A DNA stretch of 64,000 nucleotides from Dokdonella_A ginsengisoli. GTDB taxonomy: Bacteria; Pseudomonadota; Gammaproteobacteria; Xanthomonadales; Rhodanobacteraceae. Shown in pieces: positions 8,312 through 18,064 of this stretch (position 1 is its first letter; each line of letters opens with the position of its first letter). The stretch is from positions 186,001 through 250,000 of the forward strand of contig NZ_JBHSHD010000008.1 of NCBI RefSeq assembly GCF_042652785.1. Reading direction: 5' to 3'. The notes below the pieces were generated by a model. The model was not told the DNA's origin, made no database searches, and saw only the letters and a list, made by a program, of their open reading frames with translations. The translations under genes and the position numbers were made by a program.

Positions 8312-10675
8312 ATGTCGGTGCCGATCTACCGCTTCCGAAACTTCCGCCTCAATCCGCAAGCGCACGAGCTGTATCAGGACGACAAATTGGTCGCGCTGCC
8401 GCTGAGCACGCTCGACTGCCTGATCTACCTGATCCAGCATCGTGCGCGCACGGTCGGGCGCGACGAGTTGACCGCCGCGGTCTGGGGTCGTGCCGATGTG
8501 AGCGATGTTTCGCTCAGCCACGCGATCATGCGCCTGCGTCGCCTGCTCGGCGATACCGGCAGCGACCAGCATTGCATCCGCACGGTGCAGCGGCTCGGCT
8601 ATCGCTGGGTGCTCGAGCCGACGCTGGAAGAAGCCGCTCCCGCGTCCGCGATCGAACCGAACGCGAGCACCGTCGCCGAGCCGGCGCCGCCTGCTCCCGC
8701 CGCGCCTTCGCCGGCCGTCGGTCGCGCCCGCGCGCGGCGCTGGGGCCTGGCCGCGTTGCTGCTGGCGATGATCGCCATCTGCCTGCTCGCACTGCCGCCG
8801 GTGCGCCGGCACGGGCCGGCGCCGGCCGCCGGCGACGTCAAGCGCGTGGCGATGGTGCTGCCGGCCACGGTCGAGGCGCCGGAGGAATGGGCCTGGCTGC
8901 GCCTGGGTTTCATGGATCTGGTCGCCAATCGCCTGCGCCAGGGCAAGCTGACCACCACGCCGAGCGAAACCGTGGTCGCGCTGGTCGATGCGCGCGCGCT
9001 CGACACCACCGACGCGGACAAGCGGACCGACGCGGCCGCCGATACGCGCCTGCTGATCCAGCCGCACGTCGCGTTCGCCAACGGCTTGTGGAACGTGCGC
9101 CTGGAAGCCCGCGGCGGCGGACGCCAGCTGCTGGCCGAAACCCAGTCCAAGGACGTGCTCGCCGGAGGCCGCGCGACGACCGACGAACTGCTGCTCAAAC
9201 TCGGCCACACGCCGCCCGCCAGCACGTCCACCGAACCTTCCGAAGCGGCGGAAGAGCTGATGCAGCGGGTCAGCGCCGCGGTGCTGGCCGGCCAGCTGGA
9301 TACCGCACGGGCGCTGATCGAGAACGCTCCGGCCGCCGCCAAGGCGAGTCCGGACATCGCGCTCAGCACCGCTTCCATCGAATTCTTCAGCGGTGAATAC
9401 GAGGCCAGCCGCAAGCACGACGAGGCCCTGCTCGACCGGCTGCCGGCGGCGACCCAGCCGCGGCTGCGCGCGCGCGTACTGAACCGGCTCGGTGCGACGT
9501 ATTTCCGCCAGAACCGCTATGCCGACGCCGACGCCGCCTTCAGCGAGGCGATCGCCCTGCTCGCATTGCAGAACGAGCCGGACGTCCTCGCCACCGCCTA
9601 CACCGGTCGCGGCGCCGTCGCCGGCCAGGCGCAGCGCCTGGACGAGGCGGCCGCGCTGTTCGGCCAGGCGCGCACGCTGCACCAGATGAGCAACGACGCG
9701 TTCGGAGTGGCCCGGGTGGATCTCAACCTCGGCGCCGTCGCGATGGACCGCGGCCAGCCGGCCGCCGCCGTGCCGGTGTTCCGCGATGCGGCGGAGCGCT
9801 TCGAAACCCTGGCCACGCCGGAGGCGCGCAATTCCGCCCTGCGTTCGCTGGCCGACGCGCAGTCGATGCTGCTCGAACACGCTCAGGCGCTGGCCACCAC
9901 CGACCGCTTCTGGCCGCCCGAGGCGCACAACCGCAATCCGCGCGAAGGCTGGTGGCTGACCCTGAGCCGGGCGGTGGCGCTGACCGGCGTCGGCCGGCTG
10001 CGCGACGCGGAAGCCCTGCTCGAGCGCGTGCGCCGCGACAGCGACCCTGCCGAGGATGCGGTGGCGCGGCTGGAAGCGGAGGCCGTGCTGGCCGATATCG
10101 CCCTGCTGCGCGGCAATCCGACGGCAGCGGCGGTGGCGGCGGCAGCGGCACTGACGCCCGCGCTGGAGAGCACCAACTGGCAGGACTACACCTCGACCTG
10201 GTTCACGCGGGTGCGCGCCCTGCAGCGCAGCGGCCAGCTGAGCGCCGCGGCCGCCGAAGTCAGGCGCCTGCGCGAATGGGCGCAGAAGCTGTCGGGCGAT
10301 CGCTGCCTGCTCTACGCAACGCTGGCGCAAGCCGATCAGGCGAACGCGGAGGGCAACCGCGACGCGGCGCTGCGCGGCTATGTCGAAGCGATGACGCGCG
10401 CCGAACGCCTGGGCATTCCCGAAGATCTCGTCACGGTGGGCGAATCCTATGTTCCGGCGCTGCTCGCCGCCGGCCAGGTCGACCAGGGCAGCGCCGTCGG
10501 CGGACGCCTGGCGCAGTGGGCCGACAAGGACGTGCGCGCGGCGTGGGTGCAGGCGCAGGTCTTCCTGGCCCTCGGCAAGAGCGATGCCGCGCGCACTGCG
10601 CTCGCGCGTGCACGGCAGCTCGGCGGCGAGCGCGTCCTGCCCGGCGAGGTCCCGACCGCGACGGCCGGCCGCTGA
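8312..10675 (+). CDS. Winged-helix/TPR membrane transcription regulator, copy 1
   Basis: A 787-residue CadC/SARP-like regulator. Residues about 5-100 are an OmpR/PhoB-type winged helix (L-S-x-L-D-C-L-I-Y-L-I ... V-G-R-D-E-L-x-x-A-V-W-G ... R-L-G-Y-R-W). A proline-rich linker and one membrane helix (about 145-165) follow, then a periplasmic half rich in TPR-like helical pairs (about 300-780). So DNA binding is cytoplasmic and the TPR array could sense an extracytoplasmic signal or partner. Two paralogues with the same plan lie at 25364 and 43483. It precedes a secreted-protein gene whose upstream region has three phased direct repeats. Confidence 0.85.
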   Translation: MSVPIYRFRNFRLNPQAHELYQDDKLVALPLSTLDCLIYLIQHRARTVGRDELTAAVWGRADVSDVSLSHAIMRLRRLLGDTGSDQHCIRTVQRLGYRWVLEPTLEEAAPASAIEPNASTVAEPAPPAPAAPSPAVGRARARRWGLAALLLAMIAICLLALPPVRRHGPAPAAGDVKRVAMVLPATVEAPEEWAWLRLGFMDLVANRLRQGKLTTTPSETVVALVDARALDTTDADKRTDAAADTRLLIQPHVAFANGLWNVRLEARGGGRQLLAETQSKDVLAGGRATTDELLLKLGHTPPASTSTEPSEAAEELMQRVSAAVLAGQLDTARALIENAPAAAKASPDIALSTASIEFFSGEYEASRKHDEALLDRLPAATQPRLRARVLNRLGATYFRQNRYADADAAFSEAIALLALQNEPDVLATAYTGRGAVAGQAQRLDEAAALFGQARTLHQMSNDAFGVARVDLNLGAVAMDRGQPAAAVPVFRDAAERFETLATPEARNSALRSLADAQSMLLEHAQALATTDRFWPPEAHNRNPREGWWLTLSRAVALTGVGRLRDAEALLERVRRDSDPAEDAVARLEAEAVLADIALLRGNPTAAAVAAAAALTPALESTNWQDYTSTWFTRVRALQRSGQLSAAAAEVRRLREWAQKLSGDRCLLYATLAQADQANAEGNRDAALRGYVEAMTRAERLGIPEDLVTVGESYVPALLAAGQVDQGSAVGGRLAQWADKDVRAAWVQAQVFLALGKSDAARTALARARQLGGERVLPGEVPTATAGR

Positions 10676-10732
10676 CGGCGGCGAACCGGTCGTTCTTCCG
10701 ATTCCCACCGGAAAACATGGGTTTGCAACGGC

Positions 10733-10765
10733 CTCTACAAGCGTTCTACAGACGCCCTACAAACG
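10733..10765 (+). promoter_or_regulatory. Three 11-bp direct repeats, candidate regulator site
   Basis: Three abutting 11-mers follow the pattern N-N-C-T-A-C-A-N-N-C-G: CTCTACAAGCG, TTCTACAGACG and CCCTACAAACG. An 11-bp phase places each unit on the same face of the helix, as in OmpR/PhoB and SARP operators. The array lies 58 bp after the copy 1 regulator and about 140 bp before the secreted-protein gene at 10907. Confidence 0.6.
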
Positions 10766-10906
10766 CCGCCGGGCGCTTTCGGCCAGGCTGAGTCGTCCGC
10801 CGGTCCGGCGGAAGCGCCAAGCCCGGCCGGGAGTGCCGGGGATGACACGGCGATGACTGCGCGCATCAGGGCGGAACGCCAGTTGCCACATCCAATCGGG
10901 GCATTC

Positions 10907-13276
10907 ATGAAAGCTTCCGCGTTTTTCGGCCAGGCCGCTGCGGCCCTGGCCCTGACCTTGCTCAGCGCCGGCGCGACCTCGCAGCCGCTGCCGCGCACCA
11001 GCCTCAACAAGGCCAGTTCCGGCCATGCATTCGCGCTCGGCGCCACGCCGGCGAGCCGGCCCGCCGTACCGGACGGCAGTTGTGCACCCGACGGGCTTTG
11101 CCTGAGCGTCACCCTCGCCCTGGCGGACTCCGCCAATCCGGACCTGTGCGGCAGTGCGAGCACGCTGCAGGTGAACGTCGGCGACCAGGTCGACATCTGC
11201 TACACCGTCAGCAACAACTCGACCACGCCGCTGAACTACCACTCGCTCAGCGATGATCACCTCGGCACGCTGATGACCAACAGCAACGTCGCGCTGGCAC
11301 CGGGGGCGAGCTACCGGTACCACCGGACGATCGTCGCCAGCACCAATCCGAACAGCGATACCGGCACCTTCGTTTCGACCTGGACCGCCAGCGACGGCCT
11401 CGCCGGCTACACGCCGGACGACACCGCGCCCTATGCCTTCATCGACATCAGCGCCGACGGCACGGCGTTGAACCTGGGTGACGACGCGGCCAGCGCGGTG
11501 ACGCTGCCGTTCCAGTTCCCGTTCTTCGGCGGCAGCTACGGCAGCCTGTGCATCGGCAACAACGGCGAGCTGCGCTTCGACGCGGCCACCTGTTCGACCT
11601 CGCCGTACAACAACCAGGCGCTGCCCACGGCCAGCCTGAACGGCCCGGCGATCCTGCCGTACTGGGACGACATGCTGCCCAACGGCACCCTCTACTACGC
11701 CACGCGCAACAGTGCGCCCAACCGGCAGTTCATCGTCGCCTACAAGAACAAGTTCGCTTACGGCGATGGCGGCGACCCGACCGGCCAGACCGGCGCGACC
11801 TGGGAGGTGATCCTCGACGAGGCCGGCGGTTCGATCGCGTTCCAGTACCAGACGGCCAGCTTCGGCGGCGCCGCGTCCGGCTACGACGACGGCGTTTCGG
11901 CGACCGTCGGCCTGCAGGGCAACAGCACGCTCGCCGACCAGTATTCCTACAACACGGCCAGCCTGCACGACGGCCTCGCCATCGCCTGGACGCCGTCCAA
12001 CCCGGTCTCGTTCAGCGCGACCGCCTCGGCCACGCTCGACGTCGGCTCGCCGGTCATGATCACCACGCCGGACCGTTCGACCGGCTTCACGCCGACGGTG
12101 GACGCCGGCAGCACGGTGAGCGAGCCGCTGCTGATCGACAACATCGGCAACCGCGATCTCCACTGGAGCCTGACGCCGCCGGCGACGAATGCGCATTTCC
12201 CGAACGTGCCGCGCGCCACCACGCCGGTGGGCCGCGGCACGCCAGGTCCGCTCGATCCCGTCGCCGGCGCCGCCGGCAAGCGCACGACGCTGGCACCCCT
12301 CGGCACGGCCGCGGTGCCGGTCTATGCGGGCAAGGTGCGCGCCGGCCCTTCCGACTTCGTCACGTTCGACGCACTCGATCCGGCGGTGTTCCACACCATC
12401 ATCGAAGCCAACGCCGCGCTGTTCGGCACCACCTTCGTCGACGGCGACTTCAGCAAGGTGTACGGCGTCGACTACTTCGAAGGCGATCTGTACACGGTCA
12501 GCACGCTCGACGGCCAGACCACCCTGGTCGGCAACACCGGCCTGGTCAGCTGCTGCATGGTGGTGCCCGGCGGCATGCGCTGGGATGCGACGACCGGCCT
12601 CACCTACCTGGTGATCGACGATTTCAATCCGCGCACCAGCACGCTGTACACGATCGACCTCGCCACCGCGACGACCACCCTGGTCGGCCCGCTCGGCGCG
12701 CTGATCCGCGACATCGCGATCGACGGCGACGGCTTGATGTACGGCGTGGATTCCGATGCCGACACGCTGGTCGCGATCGACAAGACCACCGCCGCCACGC
12801 AGACGATCGGCTCGCTCGGCATCGACGCCGTGTTCGGCCAGGGTCTGGACTTCGATGCCGAGACCGGTGTGCTGTATCTGGCCAGCGCGAACTCCAACGC
12901 AATCTCGACCATGTACACGGTCGATCCGGCCACCGGCGCGACCACGCCGATCGGCCAGATGGGCGGCGAAGTGGACAGCATGGCGATCGCCAAGTCCGGC
13001 GTGGTCTGCTCGACTCCGGCCGATACGCCGTGGCTGAGCTACGACCCGGGCAGCGGCACGCTCGCGCCGGACCCGGACATGACCCATCCGGCCACCGTCA
13101 ACGTCCACTTCGACGCCGGCAGTCTCGCGCCGGGCAGCTACAGCGCCAACCTGTGCGTGTACGGCAACGATCTGGCGCACAGCAAGATCGCCATCCCGGT
13201 CAGCCTGACCGTGCAGGAAGCCGGCCCGACCGACGTGATCTTCGCCAACGGCTTCGACAGCGACGCCGAGAACTGA
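10907..13276 (+). CDS. Secreted repeat-rich protein with I-F-A-N-G-F-D tail
   Basis: A 789-residue exported protein of unknown function. The start at 10907 opens into a clear signal peptide (M-K-A-S-A-F-F... ending near A-T-S-Q); the upstream ATG at 10853 would bury it. After a Cys-rich N-terminal domain comes a segment resembling the NIDO-like 'L-P-F-x-F-P-F-F-G' module (about residues 200-370), then beta-propeller-like blades with repeated 'T-L-V-G / T-I-G' strands (about 470-700) and an Ig-like C-terminal domain. It ends T-D-V-I-F-A-N-G-F-D-S-D-A-E-N, the shared tail. The gene is followed by a strong hairpin. Confidence 0.8.
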   Translation: MKASAFFGQAAAALALTLLSAGATSQPLPRTSLNKASSGHAFALGATPASRPAVPDGSCAPDGLCLSVTLALADSANPDLCGSASTLQVNVGDQVDICYTVSNNSTTPLNYHSLSDDHLGTLMTNSNVALAPGASYRYHRTIVASTNPNSDTGTFVSTWTASDGLAGYTPDDTAPYAFIDISADGTALNLGDDAASAVTLPFQFPFFGGSYGSLCIGNNGELRFDAATCSTSPYNNQALPTASLNGPAILPYWDDMLPNGTLYYATRNSAPNRQFIVAYKNKFAYGDGGDPTGQTGATWEVILDEAGGSIAFQYQTASFGGAASGYDDGVSATVGLQGNSTLADQYSYNTASLHDGLAIAWTPSNPVSFSATASATLDVGSPVMITTPDRSTGFTPTVDAGSTVSEPLLIDNIGNRDLHWSLTPPATNAHFPNVPRATTPVGRGTPGPLDPVAGAAGKRTTLAPLGTAAVPVYAGKVRAGPSDFVTFDALDPAVFHTIIEANAALFGTTFVDGDFSKVYGVDYFEGDLYTVSTLDGQTTLVGNTGLVSCCMVVPGGMRWDATTGLTYLVIDDFNPRTSTLYTIDLATATTTLVGPLGALIRDIAIDGDGLMYGVDSDADTLVAIDKTTAATQTIGSLGIDAVFGQGLDFDAETGVLYLASANSNAISTMYTVDPATGATTPIGQMGGEVDSMAIAKSGVVCSTPADTPWLSYDPGSGTLAPDPDMTHPATVNVHFDAGSLAPGSYSANLCVYGNDLAHSKIAIPVSLTVQEAGPTDVIFANGFDSDAEN

Positions 13277-13322
13277 CCGCCGCGGATTCCCGGGTTTGCC
13301 GCACCCTCCCCGGCGGCAAATG

Positions 13323-13356
13323 CCGTCCGCTCCTTCCGACCGGAAGGAGCGGACGG
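13323..13356 (+). terminator. Perfect 16-bp hairpin after the secreted-protein gene
   Basis: Arms 13323-13338 and 13341-13356 are exact inverted repeats with a two-base centre, 46 bp past the stop at 13276. There is no clear T run, so it may be an mRNA-stabilising or Rho-assisted end and not a classical terminator. It separates the gene from the S8 peptidase at 13416. Confidence 0.55.
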
Positions 13357-13415
13357 AGTCTCGGTGCGGCCGCCTTCCCGTTGCCGCCGCCTCCTTGCAG
13401 AAAGGACCATCGTCC

Positions 13416-16400
13416 ATGCGCAACCCGATCACCGTCGCCGTCCTCGCCGCGCTCGCCGGCACCAGCGCCGGGTTGGCGCCGCGCCCGCTGCCGGCGGCGG
13501 CTCCCGCTCCGGCGTCCTACAAGCTCTTCGCGCCGAAAGACGCGCTGCCGCCGGGCACCCCCGGCGTGCAGCTGCTCGAGGACTACGGCGATTTCGCGCT
13601 GTACCGCAGCGCCACGCCGACCGTGGCGGGCACGCGCGGCGCACTCGCCGCCAAGGCGGACATGGACGTGCTGCAGTTCACCGCACAGCCGTTCGACACC
13701 CAGCGCGACCAGCCGGCGCCGCCGGCACCGTTCTCGCCCGAAACCACGCCCGGGCCGTCGCTGCAGCTGGTGCAGTTCGTCGGTCCGGTCAAGAAGGAAT
13801 GGCTGGACGCTCTGGCCTCGCGCGGCATCGCGCCGGTGCAGTACGTCGCCAGCAACGGCTACCTCGTGTGGGCCGACGAAGCCGCGCAGGCGGAACTGGC
13901 GGCCCTGCGCCGCTCGGCCGGCTGGCTGCAGTACGCCGCGCCCTACCAGAGCTTTCTGAAAGTCGATCCGGCGCTGCGCCAGCGGCTGGCCGCGAACGCC
14001 GCCGCCAGCGACGAAGTCGACGTGACCGTGCAGGTCTACCGTCACGATGGCGCCGGCGAAACCAGGCAGTTCGTGCAGGAGCGCGCCATGCTGCCGAGCG
14101 CACAGCAGGGTCCGCTCGGCGCGGGCGTGCCGAACCACCGCTGGGTGCCGATCCTGAAATACGAAAACCTCAGCCTGCGCGTGCGTCTGGCCGACGTGGT
14201 CGCGATCGCCGCGCGCGCGGACGTGACCTTCGTCGGCATCACGCCGACCTTCCGCCAGATGGACGAGAAGCAGGACGTGATCCTGGCCGGCGATTTCGCG
14301 CCGAGCCCGGCCTCGATCGACTACGTGCAGTTCCTGACCGAACTGGGTTTCCCGCAGGACCCGGCCGCTTATCCGATCGTCGACGTGACCGACAGCCCGG
14401 TCGACGAGGGCGGCACCGGCGTGACCGTGCTGAACACCGCCGACGTCAAGTTCCGCGTGGCCGGCGATGCCGGCCAGCCGTCGCGCGTGGTGTATTTCCA
14501 GAACTGCTCGTCGCAGCCGGACGGCGAGGTCGGCGCGATCGACGGCCACGGTTCGCTCAATGCCGGCATCGTGGCCGGCTACGACCAGCGCAGTGGCTTC
14601 CCCTACCGCGACGGCGACGGCTTCCAGCTGGGCCTGGGCGTCAATCCGTTCGGCCGCATCGGCTCGACCGCGATCTTCGTGCCGGATTTCGACACCAGCG
14701 GCTGCGACAACGGTCCGGCCGGACTGATCGACGCGAACTGGCGCAACGGCGCGCGGATCAGCAGCAACTCCTGGGGTTCCAACGGCAACGGCACCTACGA
14801 GGCGACCCAGCAGATCTACGACGCCGGCGTGCGCGACGCCGACGCCGCCACCGCCGGCAACCAGGAACTCATCTACGTCTGGGCGGCGGCCAACTCCGGC
14901 CCGAATCCGTCCACCATCGGCATTCCCAGCGCGGCGAAGAACCTGATCACCGTCGGCGCCTCGGAAAACGTGCGGCCCGACTGGACCGACGGCTGCGGCA
15001 TGGGCCCGGCCGACGCCGACCATGCCGACGACATCGCCCGCTTCTCCAGCCGCGGCCCGGCTCCGGGCGGACGCGTGAAGCCGGAAGTCGTCGCGCCGGG
15101 TTCGCACATCCAGTCCGGCGCCAGCAACTACGCCGGCTACGACACCGGCGTGTGCGATCTTCACCATCCTGCCGGCCAGACCGAATTCGCCGCCTCCTCG
15201 GGCACCAGCCATTCGACGCCGGCGGTGTCCGGCATCGCCTCGCTGGCGTACTGGTGGATCGAGCACGGCGGTGCCGGCGCGGCGGCCGGCAGCGTGACCG
15301 AGGTCGGCGGCGCCCGCGCGCCCAGTCCGGCGCTGATGAAGGCCTGGCTGATCGCGCATCCGAGCTATCTGAGCGGCGACGGCGCTGGCGACGACCTGCC
15401 GAGCAACAACCAGGGCTACGGCATGCCGAACCTGGCCGACATGTTCGGCACTACGCCGAAGGTGCTGCTCGACCAGAGCGATCTGCTCGTCGCCAGCGGC
15501 GAGGTGCGCGACTACATCTGGGAAGTCGCCGATCCGTCCAGACCGCTGCGCGTCGCGCTCGCCTATACCGACGCGCCGGGCGCGCTCGGCACCAGTCCGC
15601 AGGTCAACGATCTCGACCTCGCCGTCCGCGTGAACGGCCAGAGCTACCTCGGCAACCACTTCGATCATCAGTGGAGCACGCCCGGCGGCAGCGCCGACGA
15701 CAGGAACAACTACGAAGCGGTCTTCCTGCCGGCCGGCGCGAGCGGCGAAGTCACCGTCACCGTCACTGCCGGCAACATCGCCGGCGACGCCACCTTCAGC
15801 GGGGGCGGGCCGAACCAGGACTTCGCCCTGGTCTGCAGCAACTGCCGCCGGGTGTCCACCTACACCCTCGCCGCCGCGCAATCGAGTCTGCAGGTCTGCG
15901 CCGGCGGCACCGTCGACACGACCATCCGTCTCGGCCAGGTCGAAGGCTTCGCCGATCCGGTCAGCCTGAGCGCCGGCGGCGCTCCGCCCGGCACGAGCGT
16001 CACGTTCGCGCCGAATCCGCTCGAGCCGCCGGGCGAGTCGACGCTGACGCTCGCAGCCAGCGAGTCGGCGCAGCCGGGAATCACCACGCTGAGCGTCGAC
16101 GCCAGCTCCGGCTCGATCGCCAAGTCGATCGATCTCGAACTCGGCGTCTACGACGCCGCTCCGCCGAATCCGGCGCTGGACGGCCCGGGCGACGGCGACG
16201 TCGACGTGCCGCTGCTGCCGACCCTGCGCTGGCAGGCTGCGCCACAGGGCTACAGCTATCTCGTGCAGGTCGCCACCGACGCCGCCTTCGGCCACGTCAT
16301 CGCTTCGACCCAGACGCTGGACACCGAGTGGACCCTGCCCGAGACGAGCCTGCTCGACTCCAGCACGCGCTACTGGTGGCGCGTGGTCGCACGCAATCCC

Positions 16401-17108
16401 TGCGGCGACAGCGCGCCGCTCGGCGCCGGCGCGGATACCGTCTTCGCCGACGGCTTCGATCCGGCGGCGGCGATCGTCGGCGCGCGGCCGTTCACCACCG
16501 TCGCGCAGCCGGGCGATTGCGCCGTCGGCACCGCGCCGGTGATCGTGCTCGGCGACGACACCGAAAGCGGCGCCCCAGGCTGGACCCACGGCGCCGCCAA
16601 CGGCAGCGTCGATACCTGGGCACTGGGCGATGCGGCGCATCGCGGCGCCCATGCCTGGCAGGCGAACGCACCCGCCACCGCCTCGGCCAACGACCAGTGG
16701 CTGATCTCGCCGAGCGTCCAGCTGCCGGCCGACTTGTCGCCGCTGAGCCTGTCGTTCTGGAACCAGCAGTCGATCAAGAGCGCCTCCGGCGGCAGCAGCT
16801 GCCAGGACGGCGCGATCCTGGAAATTTCGGCCAACGGCGGCAGCAGCTGGACGCCGGTACCCGCCACCGCGCTGCAGACCGATCCCTACAATGGCGCGAT
16901 CAGCGGCAGCTTCGGCAACCCGCTCGGCAATCGCCAGGGCTGGTGCGGCGATCCGCAGGCTTACCTGAACTCGATCGTCGACCTCGCCGGCTATGCCGGC
17001 CAGACCGTGCAGTTCCGGTTCCGCCTCGGCCACGACCGCTTCGCCCATCGCGCCGATCCGAACTGGGCGATCGATCAGGTAACGATCAAGGGATGTGCGT
17101 CGCCGTGA
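13416..17108 (+). CDS. Secreted S8 (subtilisin-like) serine peptidase, multidomain
   Basis: A 1230-residue exported protease. The start at M-R-N-P-I-T-V has A-A-A-G-G-A upstream and leads into a signal peptide; the ATG at 13296 is less likely. A propeptide-like region covers about residues 30-300. The S8 domain (about 305-690) shows D-V-T-D-S (candidate Asp), H-G-S-L-N-A-G (catalytic His, about 377), A-A-A-N-S-G (oxyanion Asn) and G-T-S-H-S-T-P (Ser, about 596). Then follow a proprotein-convertase-like beta domain, Ig/FN3-like repeats and a terminal MAM-like D-D-T-E-S-G jelly-roll region. An F-A-D-G-F-D motif occurs internally near residue 1010 and not at the end. It likely degrades extracellular protein; the specific substrate is unknown. 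Confidence 0.88.
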   Translation: MRNPITVAVLAALAGTSAGLAPRPLPAAAPAPASYKLFAPKDALPPGTPGVQLLEDYGDFALYRSATPTVAGTRGALAAKADMDVLQFTAQPFDTQRDQPAPPAPFSPETTPGPSLQLVQFVGPVKKEWLDALASRGIAPVQYVASNGYLVWADEAAQAELAALRRSAGWLQYAAPYQSFLKVDPALRQRLAANAAASDEVDVTVQVYRHDGAGETRQFVQERAMLPSAQQGPLGAGVPNHRWVPILKYENLSLRVRLADVVAIAARADVTFVGITPTFRQMDEKQDVILAGDFAPSPASIDYVQFLTELGFPQDPAAYPIVDVTDSPVDEGGTGVTVLNTADVKFRVAGDAGQPSRVVYFQNCSSQPDGEVGAIDGHGSLNAGIVAGYDQRSGFPYRDGDGFQLGLGVNPFGRIGSTAIFVPDFDTSGCDNGPAGLIDANWRNGARISSNSWGSNGNGTYEATQQIYDAGVRDADAATAGNQELIYVWAAANSGPNPSTIGIPSAAKNLITVGASENVRPDWTDGCGMGPADADHADDIARFSSRGPAPGGRVKPEVVAPGSHIQSGASNYAGYDTGVCDLHHPAGQTEFAASSGTSHSTPAVSGIASLAYWWIEHGGAGAAAGSVTEVGGARAPSPALMKAWLIAHPSYLSGDGAGDDLPSNNQGYGMPNLADMFGTTPKVLLDQSDLLVASGEVRDYIWEVADPSRPLRVALAYTDAPGALGTSPQVNDLDLAVRVNGQSYLGNHFDHQWSTPGGSADDRNNYEAVFLPAGASGEVTVTVTAGNIAGDATFSGGGPNQDFALVCSNCRRVSTYTLAAAQSSLQVCAGGTVDTTIRLGQVEGFADPVSLSAGGAPPGTSVTFAPNPLEPPGESTLTLAASESAQPGITTLSVDASSGSIAKSIDLELGVYDAAPPNPALDGPGDGDVDVPLLPTLRWQAAPQGYSYLVQVATDAAFGHVIASTQTLDTEWTLPETSLLDSSTRYWWRVVARNPCGDSAPLGAGADTVFADGFDPAAAIVGARPFTTVAQPGDCAVGTAPVIVLGDDTESGAPGWTHGAANGSVDTWALGDAAHRGAHAWQANAPATASANDQWLISPSVQLPADLSPLSLSFWNQQSIKSASGGSSCQDGAILEISANGGSSWTPVPATALQTDPYNGAISGSFGNPLGNRQGWCGDPQAYLNSIVDLAGYAGQTVQFRFRLGHDRFAHRADPNWAIDQVTIKGCASP

Positions 17109-17213
17109 GCGCATGCGCCCGGAGGAGTCCGGCGGCTGGAGCGAAGCGGAGTGCGACCTTGCCAGAGGGCGCGAAATGAGGCACAGATAGCCCGACCGAG
17201 AGGAGATCCGCCG

Positions 17214-18035
17214 ATGAGCACGGATTCGGGGATGAGCTGGCGCCGCACCGTTTCGCTCAGCACCACGCTGGCCGTTCACCTGGCCATGCTGGCCTTGCTG
17301 CTGGGCACCTATCCGGCGCCGCCGCCGCGAGCCGGCGAATCCGCCGCGCCGATGGTCGTGCGGCTGATCGCCGAAACGCGCAAGCTCGCCGGCGAGGCGT
17401 CACCGCGACCGCGCGAGGCGACGCCGCCGCCGGGCAGGCCGGCGAGGGAGATTCCGCGCGCCGCACGCGTGCGCAGTGCGGCCGTCCCGCCACGGCCGTC
17501 GACGACGCCCGAATCCGTGGTGCACGCCTCCGCGCCGCCGCTGCGCGCACCGGCGGCGCCCAACGATGTGGCTGCGCCCGCGGCGCCGGTCTCCGGTCCG
17601 GCACTCGCTGCGGCCGGCACGGCCGGAGGCGCCGGCCTGGAAAACGGCGGCAGCGGCGATTCCGGCGCCTCCGCCGGCATCCGTTTCGCGACGAAGTCGC
17701 CGCCGCTGCTGCCGCGTTCGATGCGCGGTTCGAAGTGGAAGGGCTACGCCCTCATCGGCCTGCACGTGGGCGCGGACGGAAAACCGAAGGAAGTCGTCGT
17801 GCTGCGCTCCTCCGGCGTGCACGACATCGACCGCACGGCGCGGCTCGCCGCCCAGCGCAGCACCTACGTGCCGCACATGACCCAGGGCCGGCCGGTCGAA
17901 TACTGGGGTGTGGTGCCGGTCGTCTTCGGCGAAGCGACGCCCGACGTCGAACGGGATCTGGCCGACCTTGCCGAACGCTGGCGATCTTCCCGCCGCGGCA
18001 CCGACGGGCTGGGGACGACGCGGCCGGCGGTGTAG
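17214..18035 (+). CDS. TonB-family energy transducer
   Basis: A 273-residue protein with an N-terminal membrane anchor (about residues 18-38), a long Pro/Ala-rich periplasmic spacer and a C-terminal TonB domain (about 175-250, including Y-A-L-I-G-L-x-V ... G-K-P-K-E-V-V-V). TonB couples the proton motive force to outer-membrane receptors. The start at 17214 has G-A-G-G-A-G-A 7-8 nt upstream. No exbB/exbD is adjacent; a TonB-dependent receptor gene is encoded 0.9 kb downstream on the other strand and may be a client. Confidence 0.8.
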   Translation: MSTDSGMSWRRTVSLSTTLAVHLAMLALLLGTYPAPPPRAGESAAPMVVRLIAETRKLAGEASPRPREATPPPGRPAREIPRAARVRSAAVPPRPSTTPESVVHASAPPLRAPAAPNDVAAPAAPVSGPALAAAGTAGGAGLENGGSGDSGASAGIRFATKSPPLLPRSMRGSKWKGYALIGLHVGADGKPKEVVVLRSSGVHDIDRTARLAAQRSTYVPHMTQGRPVEYWGVVPVVFGEATPDVERDLADLAERWRSSRRGTDGLGTTRPAV

Positions 18036-18064
18036 CCGGCCGGTCCTCCGGTTTCACGGGTGCG

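Noticed and set aside
7895..10708. A 937-residue minus-strand frame opposite the copy 1 regulator
   Set aside because: No recognisable motif or ribosome site; GC-rich shadow.
10722..10732. A fourth 11-bp unit before the phased array at 10733
   Set aside because: TTTGCAACGGC does not keep the C-T-A-C-A core in register.
13200..17279. A 1359-residue minus-strand frame opposite the S8 peptidase
   Set aside because: It is rich in Arg, Gly, Ala and Val with no domain, signal or start site; it mirrors codon bias of the real gene.
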